Assembly: GCA_900470805.1 (NCBI GenBank)
Contig: UCCA01000005.1
Coordinates: 124,001 to 188,000, forward strand
Length of the DNA stretch: 64,000 bases
Source: Hyphomicrobiales bacterium
GTDB lineage: Bacteria > Pseudomonadota > Alphaproteobacteria > Rhizobiales > Rhizobiaceae
Direction of reading: 5' to 3'
Part shown: piece by piece, positions 18,355 to 27,395 of the stretch
Layout of the letters: every line of letters starts with the position of its first letter
Numbering within the stretch: position 1 is the stretch's first letter
Notes under the pieces: model-generated
What the model was told of the DNA's origin: nothing
The model's input: the letters and a program-made list of their open reading frames with translations, nothing else
The model's database searches: none
Position numbers and translations under genes: made by a program

Positions 18355-19436
18355 GTGGCGGGTAATGTTTTGTCCGTTCGAGAGACCGGCAGCGATGGGT
18401 CGCAGGGCCGGGAGATATCGATCACCGACGTAGAGTTTGTGCCGCTCGATTTTAACGCTCTGCGGGACGCAAAGCTCCACCAGCGGTTGGACGTCCCGCT
18501 GAGAGGCCGCGGTCGGGTCCATTCGACCCTAGGCCTTGATATCCACCAAGGAAAGATTGCGACTTTCAACACGATCCTGGAGAGCCGCTTTACATCGAAA
18601 GCCATCGGACTTGTGCAGGGCGGATGGCTGCCGTCGGCTTTAGCAAATATCGCAGATACCGTCGTGTTACCCGACCGCTGCGTGGTCGCCCAGCTGGCCT
18701 CACGATTGAAGGATGGGATTGCGAGAGACGGAGCCGAACCGGACTTCATCGACCTCTTCGCAGCCAATCCTGTTCGAATCAATCCCTTACTTTTTGTGCT
18801 TGAGGGAGACCAGGGAACCAGTCCAACGCCCGACCAACTCGGCCGGCACTTGGCTGAAGCACGCATGAAGCTACGGTCGGCCTTGCCGAACTGCGAGATA
18901 GTTGCCGGAGATGACCAAGGTCTTCGTGGCGTACTGGGCTCATCGAAGACATTCGCGAGGGAGCGCAGCGCAAGCAGACATTCCTTCTTGAGATCAACCA
19001 ACACCTCAAATCACCCGTGAGCCGCCAACGCCGCGACGTCGTTTGGAATCGCGTAGTTGATGCAGCAGCGCGTCACGGTCTTCCGACCGCTTCCCTCGTC
19101 GTCTTGGCTGCACTGAGTGCGGTCGTCTCGCCACAAAAGAACAATCCCGCTAAAGGCCTGCTTAAGTTTGGCCAGGAGTACGCTTTGGCGGATGTCTACA
19201 ACGCGCTCGCCGACATTCGGGCGCTGGAGATCCTGACAGCTCTCTTCGGTTTTTTTCCGCACGAACATCTTATGCTTTGCACTGCGGACAGGGACATGGC
19301 GCTGTTCTGGGTGGGCTTGGCGGCCTCGAACTTTCGAGTTCAAGACGGGCGCTGCACGTATGACGTCAACCCGACTCTACTATTTCCGAATATTTCGGCT
19401 ACTCATTGGGGTTCGGTCTTCGGAACGAGCAACTAG
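18355..19436 (+). pseudogene. Frame-broken gene, possibly PIN-like, last in CHAT operon
   Basis: Two overlapping frames together look like one protein of about 355 residues. The first (18355-19020) reads well up to about 18940 and then turns into Ser/Arg-rich noise. The second frame is open from 18915 and gives protein-like sequence (LIEDIREGAQRKQTFLLEI) before its nominal GTG at 19017. It includes WLPSALANIADTVVLPD, ADVYNALADIRALEIL and CTADRDMALFWVG; the last resembles the C-terminal acidic motif of PIN nucleases, a weak match. The alternative is two coupled genes (GTGA overlap), but codon quality favours a single-base shift near 18915-18945. Confidence 0.6.
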
Positions 19437-19566
19437 TGCCTCACCATTCACATGAACTCGCGTAGGAAGTCCATCTTATCCGAGGTGATCGATCGATGGG
19501 CGAACCTTGGTTCGGCTCGGTCCTCGCTCGTCGTGAGCAGAATCTTCAAACGGAATCGAATTTCTG

Positions 19567-19603
19567 CGCACGAAATTGACTTTTCGTGCGTTTGAACTAT
19601 ATT
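19567..19603 (+). promoter_or_regulatory. Operator-overlapped promoter of the NACHT unit
   Basis: A sigma-70-like promoter TTGACT (19576-19581), 16-base spacer, TATATT (19598-19603). Perfect 9-base inverted arms CGCACGAAA (19567-19575) and TTTCGTGCG (19582-19590) flank the -35 hexamer exactly. A repressor bound here would block RNA polymerase. The first ATG of the unit lies 32 bases beyond the -10 box. No repressor gene is adjacent. Confidence 0.7.
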
Positions 19604-19634
19604 CTATGCATTAGCCGATTGAGGAGTGCTGAGA

Positions 19635-20300
19635 ATGGCGTTTAGAGCTGATGAAGCCGCCGTCAATGGTTTCGAACGAGCGAAAAGCTATCTAGTGTCG
19701 AGAAATTTCACTCCCGCTGAACGCTTGCGGAGCGAGCGTGCGCTACTGGATATCATCGATGAGTGTGGACCAGTTGTTGAAGGCTATCCGACATGGCATC
19801 CATTGGTATCGCGTCACGATGAGCACAATCCGGAGACTTATCCCAGTGATCGTTGTGGCTATCAGGGGCTTGATCATACGGTCTATTTCGCGCACGGCTT
19901 TTTAACCTGCCCATATGTAAACGGCGAGAAAGTTGTCGCATCCGCTGACAGTCTCCCGCACCATCCTCGTGCAGAGATCACCGCTGAGATTCTTGACGTT
20001 CCCTTCTACAATACCGGTACCCAAGCGGTTCTTGTTCGCTGTGAATGGGATGCAATGCTTGAACCGGGGAAGCTGGTGCCAAAATCGCTTGCTGTCCCAC
20101 TTATGCTTGAGCAGGAAATCCCGGTTTGGCGATGGTCATCCCGGGCGGAGAACTGGGAAACCATGCGGCCTTATCTTCTCGGCGCTCCACATGGAAGCAG
20201 ATCATCGCTCTTCGTCAACCAAGATACAGCACTGGCAATGAAGAAAATTTATCTCGCGATGGTTGAGAGTGGAATGTTCGGTACCGTGAAGATGAGTTAA
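19635..20300 (+). CDS. Hypothetical protein, first gene of NACHT unit
   Basis: A 221-residue soluble protein starting MAFRADEAAVNGFERAKSYL. The ATG at 19635 has GAGGAG nine bases upstream; an earlier GTG is less likely. The centre (about residues 55-75) is rich in His, Tyr and Pro, but I cannot name a family. It is preceded by a clear promoter with an operator and followed after 31 bases by the nuclease-NACHT gene, so it is probably part of the same defence unit. Confidence 0.65.
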   Translation: MAFRADEAAVNGFERAKSYLVSRNFTPAERLRSERALLDIIDECGPVVEGYPTWHPLVSRHDEHNPETYPSDRCGYQGLDHTVYFAHGFLTCPYVNGEKVVASADSLPHHPRAEITAEILDVPFYNTGTQAVLVRCEWDAMLEPGKLVPKSLAVPLMLEQEIPVWRWSSRAENWETMRPYLLGAPHGSRSSLFVNQDTALAMKKIYLAMVESGMFGTVKMS

Positions 20301-20331
20301 TTGTGAAGCGGGCTCTGGCTCTGAATTCTGC

Positions 20332-22773
20332 GTGAAGAGCGAGCCGACAACCGGCTCTGTCAGCTACTCATCAAACGATATGGATTGTTCGAAAATGGCG
20401 CCAAAGCTGAAACCCGCAGGCTCCTCTCTCCGAGATAAAGTAGCTGGTCTTTTAAAATGCATCCACGCTGACGTAGAGCTCGAAAAAGGTCTCGCAGTTA
20501 CCACTGCAGACGTCTTCTTCATTGATGAAAGCAGCCAGCTTTTTCCGAAGAAAATTGCCGTTGAGTGCAAAGACTGGAAGAAAGGTCTCGCCTCTTCTGA
20601 CATCGCGGAAATTTATAATCTCTACAGGCCGTCACTCGACAGCGGCGAAATCGATAATTTATTGATCATCGGGGACAAGGAGCTTTCACAACAGCCGTCA
20701 AGGTCGACCGCAGCATTGCGTGATGTGACGTACGTCTCGTTTGAGCGGTTCGTCACGACGCTGATGAATTTTAGCTACGTTCTTCAAGACAACATTGCGG
20801 CTTATCACAATCACGATTCCTCGAAGAACTTCATCCACACCAACGTAAAAGGGCAAAACAAGAGCTTGGAGCAAGCAGCTCTCGATTGGCTCGAATCAGA
20901 CGAGAATATCCTGCTGACTTACGGTGGATACGGCGTCGGGAAGACCAGTTTTAGCCTGTATTTTTGTAAATTGATGACCGAACGGCACCGATCGGGGGAA
21001 TTCGACAGGATACCAATCCGACTGACGCTTGGAGACCTATTCACCAAACAGGACCTCAAAGGTGTCATATGCTCAGCGTTGACCGGCGCCGATGGGGGCG
21101 CCGCCGTCCAAAACTTTTCTTACAATCTCTTCCTCCAGATGAACCGTGAGGGATATTTCCTTCTGATCTTGGACGGCTTCGACGAGATGCGTCACGCCAT
21201 GACGCTAGACGATTTCAAGTTCATATTCGAGGATATGGCCCTTCTTTTCGAAGGCAATTCCAAAACAATTATCCTTGGCAGACCCGACTCCTTCTTCTCG
21301 GCGGAGGAAGAGAATGCTGTCATCGACGCGATCTTAACGAATGTGCTGGGCGATTTGCGCCGCCTTCGAAAAGTGGAGGTTGACCTGTTGCACAGGGACC
21401 AAGTAGCCACTTACCTCGACAACTTTCTAGTACGGAAAGCCGCTGATCCAAACATCAGCCGGCTAATGCAATTCAAAGACCGCGCGCTCGAAGACGAGCT
21501 CGACATTCTGTCGAGGCCCGTCCAGCTGAATATGTTCACGACAATCATGAGCAGTGCCGCGGCGCCGGAGGGCAAATTCAGCCGATATGATCTCTATTTT
21601 CAATTCATCTACCGTTTTGTCCACCGTGAGCATTCGAAGGCGAGCCGCAAGCTAACTGTCGATCAGCTGGGTGATTCGTCCATCGGATATAGCGATCCCC
21701 GTACAATATTCATGCAGAGGTTGGCCTGGTGGCTTCTAACCGAGAAAAAGGAAAACCGTTTTAGAGCCAACGAAGTACCGGCTGATTTCGTCCCGCAATC
21801 AATACGAAATTCGCGCAGCAGCGACGCAGCACTCAGAGAGATCATCGTCGGATCTGTGGTGGAGCACGTTGGCGAGCCCACCGTACTTGGGACGAAAGGG
21901 CCGCGGATCTACTATTTCCCCCACAAGAGCTACGTCGAGTTCCTGGTCGCAGAATTCTTCTGTCGAGAAAAATTCAGCATCGAAATGTACACTACCTTCT
22001 TCCGCTACATGAATAGCGAGATCCTGTCGTTCATTGCGGAAGGCCCAGCAGAGGCAGTTTCGAACATGCGCTCCGGGCTTGAGCACGCCAAAGGCACGAT
22101 TAGTCAAGAGGTCCTCATGATAACTGCGCGGGACCCGGCGATCGAGCAGGAAGAGAAGACACTGGCGGAGGGCAATACAACGCCTGGCCGCCTGTACGTC
22201 TATTACCAGTACCTTATGAAGAATGGGAGAGCTCAGCAGGAGATCGAAAGCTTCATATTCAACACTTTCTCGAGGGCGACTCCCGTAAACAGAGTGGGCG
22301 TAGCTTACGCGCTGTCCGCCGACTACCTTGGCCGATCTAAATGCGAGCCTTTATTGGAACGTCTCATTGCTTTCATTTTGAACAAAGTCGGGATCTTCAA
22401 GCTCAGGGAGATGCTGGCGGGTGGTTCGTCGATTTACTCCGTCGATGGGCCGGCCGCGCACATGATCTTTCTTTCGACATGCGTTTCGATTGAAAGAGGG
22501 GCAGTCTCAGTGGATGTGCGCGAGATGAAGCGCTTCGCCCGGGATGCCTGCCAAAAAAGCCTATATGTTAGCGGTTACGACGCCGCACCAAGCAAAGACA
22601 CAAAAATTTACACCTTGAAAATCGGCTCCATTCGAGGGCTTTCCGTCGAGATAAAAGAATTTCTCCTCTCTTTGCCACCCAAGTCATTGCACAGGTTCAG
22701 CGCACAGGTGCACGGCAGGACTGACGAACTTTTGGCTGGTGCTTCAAACACGTTTCGACCGGCGAGAAACTGA
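20332..22773 (+). CDS. PD-(D/E)xK nuclease-NACHT NTPase fusion
   Basis: An 813-residue STAND-type protein. The N-terminal domain (about 30-145) looks like an Mrr/restriction-endonuclease fold, with Asp60 and Glu78-x-Lys80 in IAVECKDWKKG. A NACHT NTPase follows, with Walker A GGYGVGKTS (198-206) and Walker B LLILDGFDE (277-285). The C-terminal 350 residues are helical and of unknown sensor type. Bacterial NACHT proteins sense phage and trigger an effector domain, which here would be DNA cleavage. The start is uncertain: GTG at 20332 or ATGs at 20380 and 20395; a GAGCCG/CGGCTC hairpin lies at 20341-20357. Confidence 0.82.
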   Translation: MKSEPTTGSVSYSSNDMDCSKMAPKLKPAGSSLRDKVAGLLKCIHADVELEKGLAVTTADVFFIDESSQLFPKKIAVECKDWKKGLASSDIAEIYNLYRPSLDSGEIDNLLIIGDKELSQQPSRSTAALRDVTYVSFERFVTTLMNFSYVLQDNIAAYHNHDSSKNFIHTNVKGQNKSLEQAALDWLESDENILLTYGGYGVGKTSFSLYFCKLMTERHRSGEFDRIPIRLTLGDLFTKQDLKGVICSALTGADGGAAVQNFSYNLFLQMNREGYFLLILDGFDEMRHAMTLDDFKFIFEDMALLFEGNSKTIILGRPDSFFSAEEENAVIDAILTNVLGDLRRLRKVEVDLLHRDQVATYLDNFLVRKAADPNISRLMQFKDRALEDELDILSRPVQLNMFTTIMSSAAAPEGKFSRYDLYFQFIYRFVHREHSKASRKLTVDQLGDSSIGYSDPRTIFMQRLAWWLLTEKKENRFRANEVPADFVPQSIRNSRSSDAALREIIVGSVVEHVGEPTVLGTKGPRIYYFPHKSYVEFLVAEFFCREKFSIEMYTTFFRYMNSEILSFIAEGPAEAVSNMRSGLEHAKGTISQEVLMITARDPAIEQEEKTLAEGNTTPGRLYVYYQYLMKNGRAQQEIESFIFNTFSRATPVNRVGVAYALSADYLGRSKCEPLLERLIAFILNKVGIFKLREMLAGGSSIYSVDGPAAHMIFLSTCVSIERGAVSVDVREMKRFARDACQKSLYVSGYDAAPSKDTKIYTLKIGSIRGLSVEIKEFLLSLPPKSLHRFSAQVHGRTDELLAGASNTFRPARN

Positions 22774-22842
22774 CCCCATCGGAGCATGATCTCGGTCCTC
22801 TGGTGCGGGTTTTCCGTTGTTGTGACAGCACCGACATTGTTC

Positions 22843-24267
22843 TCATAAGTTCGACTGTGCGAGCCGCGAGGCAAGGAACCGCTCGATCTTTTCACCAACC
22901 TCAGGAAACATAAATTTCAGAAATGGCAGTGTATCCTGATCAGGCAGATAGCGCTGATCACCGGAGCGGATCGCCTCCTTCAATAAGCAGGCGCGCTTCT
23001 CCCACTTTTTGCTCTTGTCTTGAGCTACCAGCAATTCTTCGCACCCGTACATGCGAAGCGCGAAACCCATCGCCAATGCATGCTCGGGATAGCCGTCACA
23101 TATTCGGTGTGCCACCTCGACGAGGTGCTTGAAGTCCCAGCAAACCGGCTGCTTCTCGCGAGCGCTCAGAATTCCGTTCATAAGACCGGTTACAGCTCGA
23201 TCATATCTCTCGTTGGCCGGTGGCGTTACGCCCCGGGCCGACAATTCTCCAATCAGGCTGCGCCAAGCTTCCTCGGTCCACACGCCGCCAGGCGTATGGT
23301 GGTTCCTCCCGATCCAAAACGAACAAATCCGTTCGCGCAAATCGTCGTCGCGCCTCTCAGTGCTGTCCTTCTCCTGCTTTAGGAGCTGTTCCGACTGGCC
23401 TGAGTAGTCGAAGGCCCACGCCGTCTGTGTATCGAGATTGGCGGTGAGATCCCGAAAGGCTATGATTTCTGACTTCCATCGGTCTTGTATGGTGCCTGAA
23501 ACAATTTCCGGCACGCGAAAATGCGCCCGAAGATAAAAGGTCCCGGTGCTTTCAGAGAGAACCGTAGTTTCCTCATCGACCACAAGGATGTTCGAGTTGT
23601 TGGGAAACAACAAATCGTCCGTCGTCAGTCGGCGGTAATTAGGGTCGAATTCGGCCATTATCCAAACAAGCAGTGCTCCTTCGTCGCGGTAGAATGTTCG
23701 CCGACCAGCGACGACGTCCAAAAAGGTTGTTGAAAGTTGTGCCTCGAAAGCAACGCGCCCGTGCACGGTGATGGCTTGGACATCAGGTTGCCGTCGGCTT
23801 GCTGGATCTCGTATGGAGCGCCAATGCTTTTCAACCAGGATCTTTTCGTTGGACGGGTCAGCGGATAGACTTCGCACGATCCGCTCCTTCACCACTCGAT
23901 GGGCAAGGCTCTCCCGCTGGCCTCGATATTTCAGAGCTTTGATATCCTCCCGGCTCAAAAGGGATCGGGTGACGGACGGACAGGACCCATCCTCGCGACT
24001 GTGCCGGAAAAAAAAGCGTTTCTCTCGTGAAGCTACGAGATAGACCGGAGTCGCACACAGAGCGCACCCATACCTCGGTGCGTTGGCGAGACTTTCGCTA
24101 ATCGACACCCTCTCGGAAATGAGGCGGTCATATCGGCGCCCTGAGATGAACGAGACAACATCGAGGAAAGCGCCAGTTTCGAGATCGATAATCTCGCTGA
24201 TTTCGGGATCCTTCACAGGCTCGGCGAAAGCGAGAGGATCGAACGTAACGTTTCCTTGCACTGCCAT
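22843..24267 (-). CDS. CoiA/DUF6035-like predicted nuclease
   Basis: A protein of about 474 residues. It has a Cys-x-x-Cys zinc-finger-like start (YGCALCATPVYLV), then a nuclease-like core with RRQPDVQAI followed by VAFEAQLSTT. The Asp and Glu-x-Gln arrangement is that of CoiA-like PD-(D/E)xK enzymes. The C-terminal half is helical and unassigned. The ATG at 24267 follows GAAGG; a TTG nine bases earlier is the alternative. It is convergent with the NACHT gene and divergent from the AbiJ-like gene, so it is probably a separate single-gene defence or DNA-processing unit. Confidence 0.65.
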   Translation of the reverse strand: MAVQGNVTFDPLAFAEPVKDPEISEIIDLETGAFLDVVSFISGRRYDRLISERVSISESLANAPRYGCALCATPVYLVASREKRFFFRHSREDGSCPSVTRSLLSREDIKALKYRGQRESLAHRVVKERIVRSLSADPSNEKILVEKHWRSIRDPASRRQPDVQAITVHGRVAFEAQLSTTFLDVVAGRRTFYRDEGALLVWIMAEFDPNYRRLTTDDLLFPNNSNILVVDEETTVLSESTGTFYLRAHFRVPEIVSGTIQDRWKSEIIAFRDLTANLDTQTAWAFDYSGQSEQLLKQEKDSTERRDDDLRERICSFWIGRNHHTPGGVWTEEAWRSLIGELSARGVTPPANERYDRAVTGLMNGILSAREKQPVCWDFKHLVEVAHRICDGYPEHALAMGFALRMYGCEELLVAQDKSKKWEKRACLLKEAIRSGDQRYLPDQDTLPFLKFMFPEVGEKIERFLASRLAQSNL

Positions 24268-24370
24268 GACCTTCAACTTCGAATCTCTGCGAGACTACGG
24301 AGATTCGGTTGCATTTTCGAACGCAAAATGAGCAAATCCAATGGTCGAATTGCGTTGTTGCGGAGGGGAA

Positions 24371-25158
24371 ATGGACCGATCCTTTTCAGATAGGCACGGC
24401 TACAGCGGGGCCGAGCCGGACATTTCCATTCGGGAAGATGCGCCCGACTTTCTCCGTTTTCAGGTCGCCAGCATCGCGGAAAAATGCGACCTCAGGCCCG
24501 GCGAAATTCGGTCCATCGTTTGCAACGTTCTCTTGGAGGTACCGGATTCCCGGAATTGGAGTGAATATCCGAACATTTGGGACGAGGTTCTTGGGCTCCT
24601 CCAGCACTGGATTGGTATAAAGTTTATGACGTCGCCGAAGCTATCTGGCGGTCTCTCGACCGCCGACCTGATCAGCAAACTCGATTTGGAAACGAATTAA
24701 ACCGCGTATTTCGTGAGAAAGGCATCGGGTGGGAGCTGAAGCATCCGGACGGTATTGTCTTTCGAGGCGGCCAAACGTTCAAGGTTGCCACCGAGGAGGC
24801 CGTCGCCACCTTTGCCAAGAGTGGGAGATATACGGCAGCAGGGGAGATCCGCGAAGCCTTAAAGGATATTTCACGCCGACCCGAACCCGATCGCACCGGC
24901 GCAATCCAGCACTCTATGGCGGCGCTCGAATGTGTCGCTCGTGACCTATCCAACGCGCCAAACATGAACCTGGGTCAGCTCATCAATGGTCTCGCCCTCA
25001 CGCCCCCATTGGGCGAGGCGTTACACAAGCTCTGGGGATATGCTTCGCAAAATGGTCGACATGTACAGGAAGGGCGCGACGCAAGTGCTGCCGAGGCTGA
25101 GCTCGTTGTCAGCGTTGCGTGCAGCATCGCCGTCTTTCTCCTGAACCGGTCGCTATAG
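24371..25158 (+). pseudogene. AbiJ-NTD4-type gene with one frameshift
   Basis: The gene starts MDRSFSDRHGYSGAEPDI and continues through NWSEYPNIWDEVLGLLQ, then changes frame near 24600 to resume with DWYKVYDVAEAIW. It then runs to a clean C terminus with EIREALKDISRRPEPDRTGA and GYASQNGRHVQEGRD. These blocks are the usual order of AbiJ-NTD4 family proteins (abortive-infection related, about 260 residues). Only one base change is needed to restore the frame, so this is either a recent mutation or an error. It lies directly before Gabija. Confidence 0.75.
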
Positions 25159-25259
25159 CACGCTACCCTTCGAAGGTACGCGGCCAAGAAGATTGGAAGC
25201 AACGGGCCTTCACGGTCCATCGAATTCGTACGCCTTAGGCGATCCACAAAGGGTTCCCG

Positions 25260-27395
25260 ATGCATATCTCTCGCGTTCAGCTCGTTAACTATCGAAATTT
25301 CGAGCGCGCAAGTTTTCATTTTAACAAAGGCATAAACACCGTCATCGGTGAAAACGGATCGGGCAAGACCAATCTATTCCGCGCGATGCGTCTCATGCTG
25401 GACGACGATTTCCTTCGCTGGGCCTATCGCATGGAGGAAAGCGATTTTCATCGCGGGATCGGCAACTGGCGCGGTCATTGGATCATCATCAGCATAGAAT
25501 TTGCGGAGGTGTCTCAGGACGAAGCCGTACAAGCACTTTTCCTGCATGGGACCGGAGTTATCGAAGACGAAGCGATTGCTCGGGCAACCTACAATCTCAT
25601 TTTCCGACCGAATGCCGCAATCCGGACGCGTTTGGCGCAACTCGATGAAGACGACCAGGCGGGTTTGGCTGCGATCTTGAATGCGGTCACATTGGACGAC
25701 TACGAGACCGTCTTCACCGGCAAAAGCACCGCGGACTTTTCTGATCCAGCCGTGTACCAGGAACTCGTCGGAAATTTCGAGACCGTCCAGTTTCCGGCAG
25801 AGCTTCATCCCGCGACCCTTGGAGGACGGGTTCCAGGCATAATGTCGGTCAGCAAGGAGGTTTGCTTCACCTTCATCCAAGCCCTTCGTGACGTAGTCAG
25901 TGAGTTCCAAGGCCAGAGAACAAATCCCCTTTTGACGCTCCTCCGCAGCAAAAGCGGGGATCTCGATCCAGCGGTGCTTGCGCCGATCACTGATCGGGTG
26001 AACCAACTGAACAGTGAAATCGAAGCAATTCCCGACGTCGGAGAAATCCGGGCCGACATCCGCCAAACGATCCGGGATGCTGCCGGCGAAACTTACTCGC
26101 CAGCGAGCCTCGCAGTCCGATCGGCTGTCCCGGGTGAAGCGGATCGCCTTTTCCAATCTCTAAAATTGTTTGTTGGCGAGACCGATGATGAATACGAGGG
26201 AGCCATCAACGAGCTGAGTCTCGGCGGCGCCAACCTCATATTTCTCACCCTCAAGCTTCTCGAGTTCAAGTATCAGAAAGCAAAGCAGGCCTGCGCCAAC
26301 TTCCTAGTCATTGAAGAACCCGAAGCCCACATTCACACACATATTCAGAAGACCCTTTTTGACAGATTGAACTACCCCGACACCCAGGTGATATACTCCA
26401 CGCACTCAACCCAAATTTCCGAAGTTAGCAATATTGAGAATGTCAACATCTTGGGCCGGAGCGGTTCTCGCTGCGAAGCGTTCCAGCCGAGTGCCGGCCT
26501 GGAAGCACCAAAAATCCGTAGCATTCAGCGCTATCTCGACGCCGTCCGCAGCAATCTACTGTTCGCGAAAAGCGTGATCCTGGTAGAGGGCGACGCCGAA
26601 GAAATCCTCGTGCCGGTGCTGGTCAAAGAGGTGCTGGGTGTCAGCCTCGACGAACTGGGCATCAGTCTGATCAACATCCGCAGCACTGGCTTCGAGAACG
26701 TCGCAGTTTTGTTTCACGATGATCGTATTCGTCGACGTTGCGCAATCGTGACGGATCTTGACGCCGCCTTTTTCAACACTGACCCGCATCCGGACGATCC
26801 TGATGCTTTGAAGAGTGCCAAAGAGAAGGCGCTCGGCTCGCAGGTAGCTGGTGTCGCACGACGCACTCGTCTGACGGCCTTCAGGGATGGAAACGACTGG
26901 ATTTCGGTTCACTACGCGCCGCATACGTTCGAAGTCGACTTCGTTGCGGCCGGGAACGTCGAGCTGACAGTTTCGGTGCTCAACTCCGTCTACAGCGACG
27001 CCGCAACCATTGTTGCTGCGACCGAGGAGCTGCGGTCCGGCGATGTGGCACTCTACGGAAAGCGAATCCTCGCAATGGCGAGCTATGCCAAGAAGGGCTG
27101 GCTGGCAATTCAGGTTGCCAAGCTTGTGACAGGGACAACGCGAATCCCCAGCTACCTGGTTGAAGCGATTTTTGCTGCGCACAAACCTCTGAGCCGACGC
27201 GTGCTGGCGAACATGATTAATCACCGGCTAAAATTTCACACCGATCCAGCCGTAATTTCAGAGGCTCAGGTCCTGGCGTTGCGTGCCCAGGTGGAGGCAT
27301 TCCGTCTCGGCGATTTGGAGATCGAACCGCTTCGAGAAGCGATCATCGGCGCAATGGCAGGAGACGTCATCATCGACGTTCTGGGGTACGCTTGA
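25260..27395 (+). CDS. gajA: Gabija protein A, OLD-family ATPase-TOPRIM nuclease
   Basis: A 711-residue OLD-family protein. The N-terminal ABC-type ATPase has Walker A GENGSGKT (30-37) and Walker B FLVIEEPEAHIH (Glu352/Glu353). A TOPRIM nuclease domain follows with ILVEGDAEE (Glu443) and VTDLDAAFF (Asp499, Asp501). In Gabija, GajA is a sequence-specific nicking endonuclease whose activity is triggered by nucleotide depletion and which assembles with GajB (established for studied members). The stop overlaps the gajB start, which defines the pair. It is longer than many GajA proteins, with extra sequence in the ATPase insertion and C terminus. Confidence 0.88.
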   Translation: MHISRVQLVNYRNFERASFHFNKGINTVIGENGSGKTNLFRAMRLMLDDDFLRWAYRMEESDFHRGIGNWRGHWIIISIEFAEVSQDEAVQALFLHGTGVIEDEAIARATYNLIFRPNAAIRTRLAQLDEDDQAGLAAILNAVTLDDYETVFTGKSTADFSDPAVYQELVGNFETVQFPAELHPATLGGRVPGIMSVSKEVCFTFIQALRDVVSEFQGQRTNPLLTLLRSKSGDLDPAVLAPITDRVNQLNSEIEAIPDVGEIRADIRQTIRDAAGETYSPASLAVRSAVPGEADRLFQSLKLFVGETDDEYEGAINELSLGGANLIFLTLKLLEFKYQKAKQACANFLVIEEPEAHIHTHIQKTLFDRLNYPDTQVIYSTHSTQISEVSNIENVNILGRSGSRCEAFQPSAGLEAPKIRSIQRYLDAVRSNLLFAKSVILVEGDAEEILVPVLVKEVLGVSLDELGISLINIRSTGFENVAVLFHDDRIRRRCAIVTDLDAAFFNTDPHPDDPDALKSAKEKALGSQVAGVARRTRLTAFRDGNDWISVHYAPHTFEVDFVAAGNVELTVSVLNSVYSDAATIVAATEELRSGDVALYGKRILAMASYAKKGWLAIQVAKLVTGTTRIPSYLVEAIFAAHKPLSRRVLANMINHRLKFHTDPAVISEAQVLALRAQVEAFRLGDLEIEPLREAIIGAMAGDVIIDVLGYA

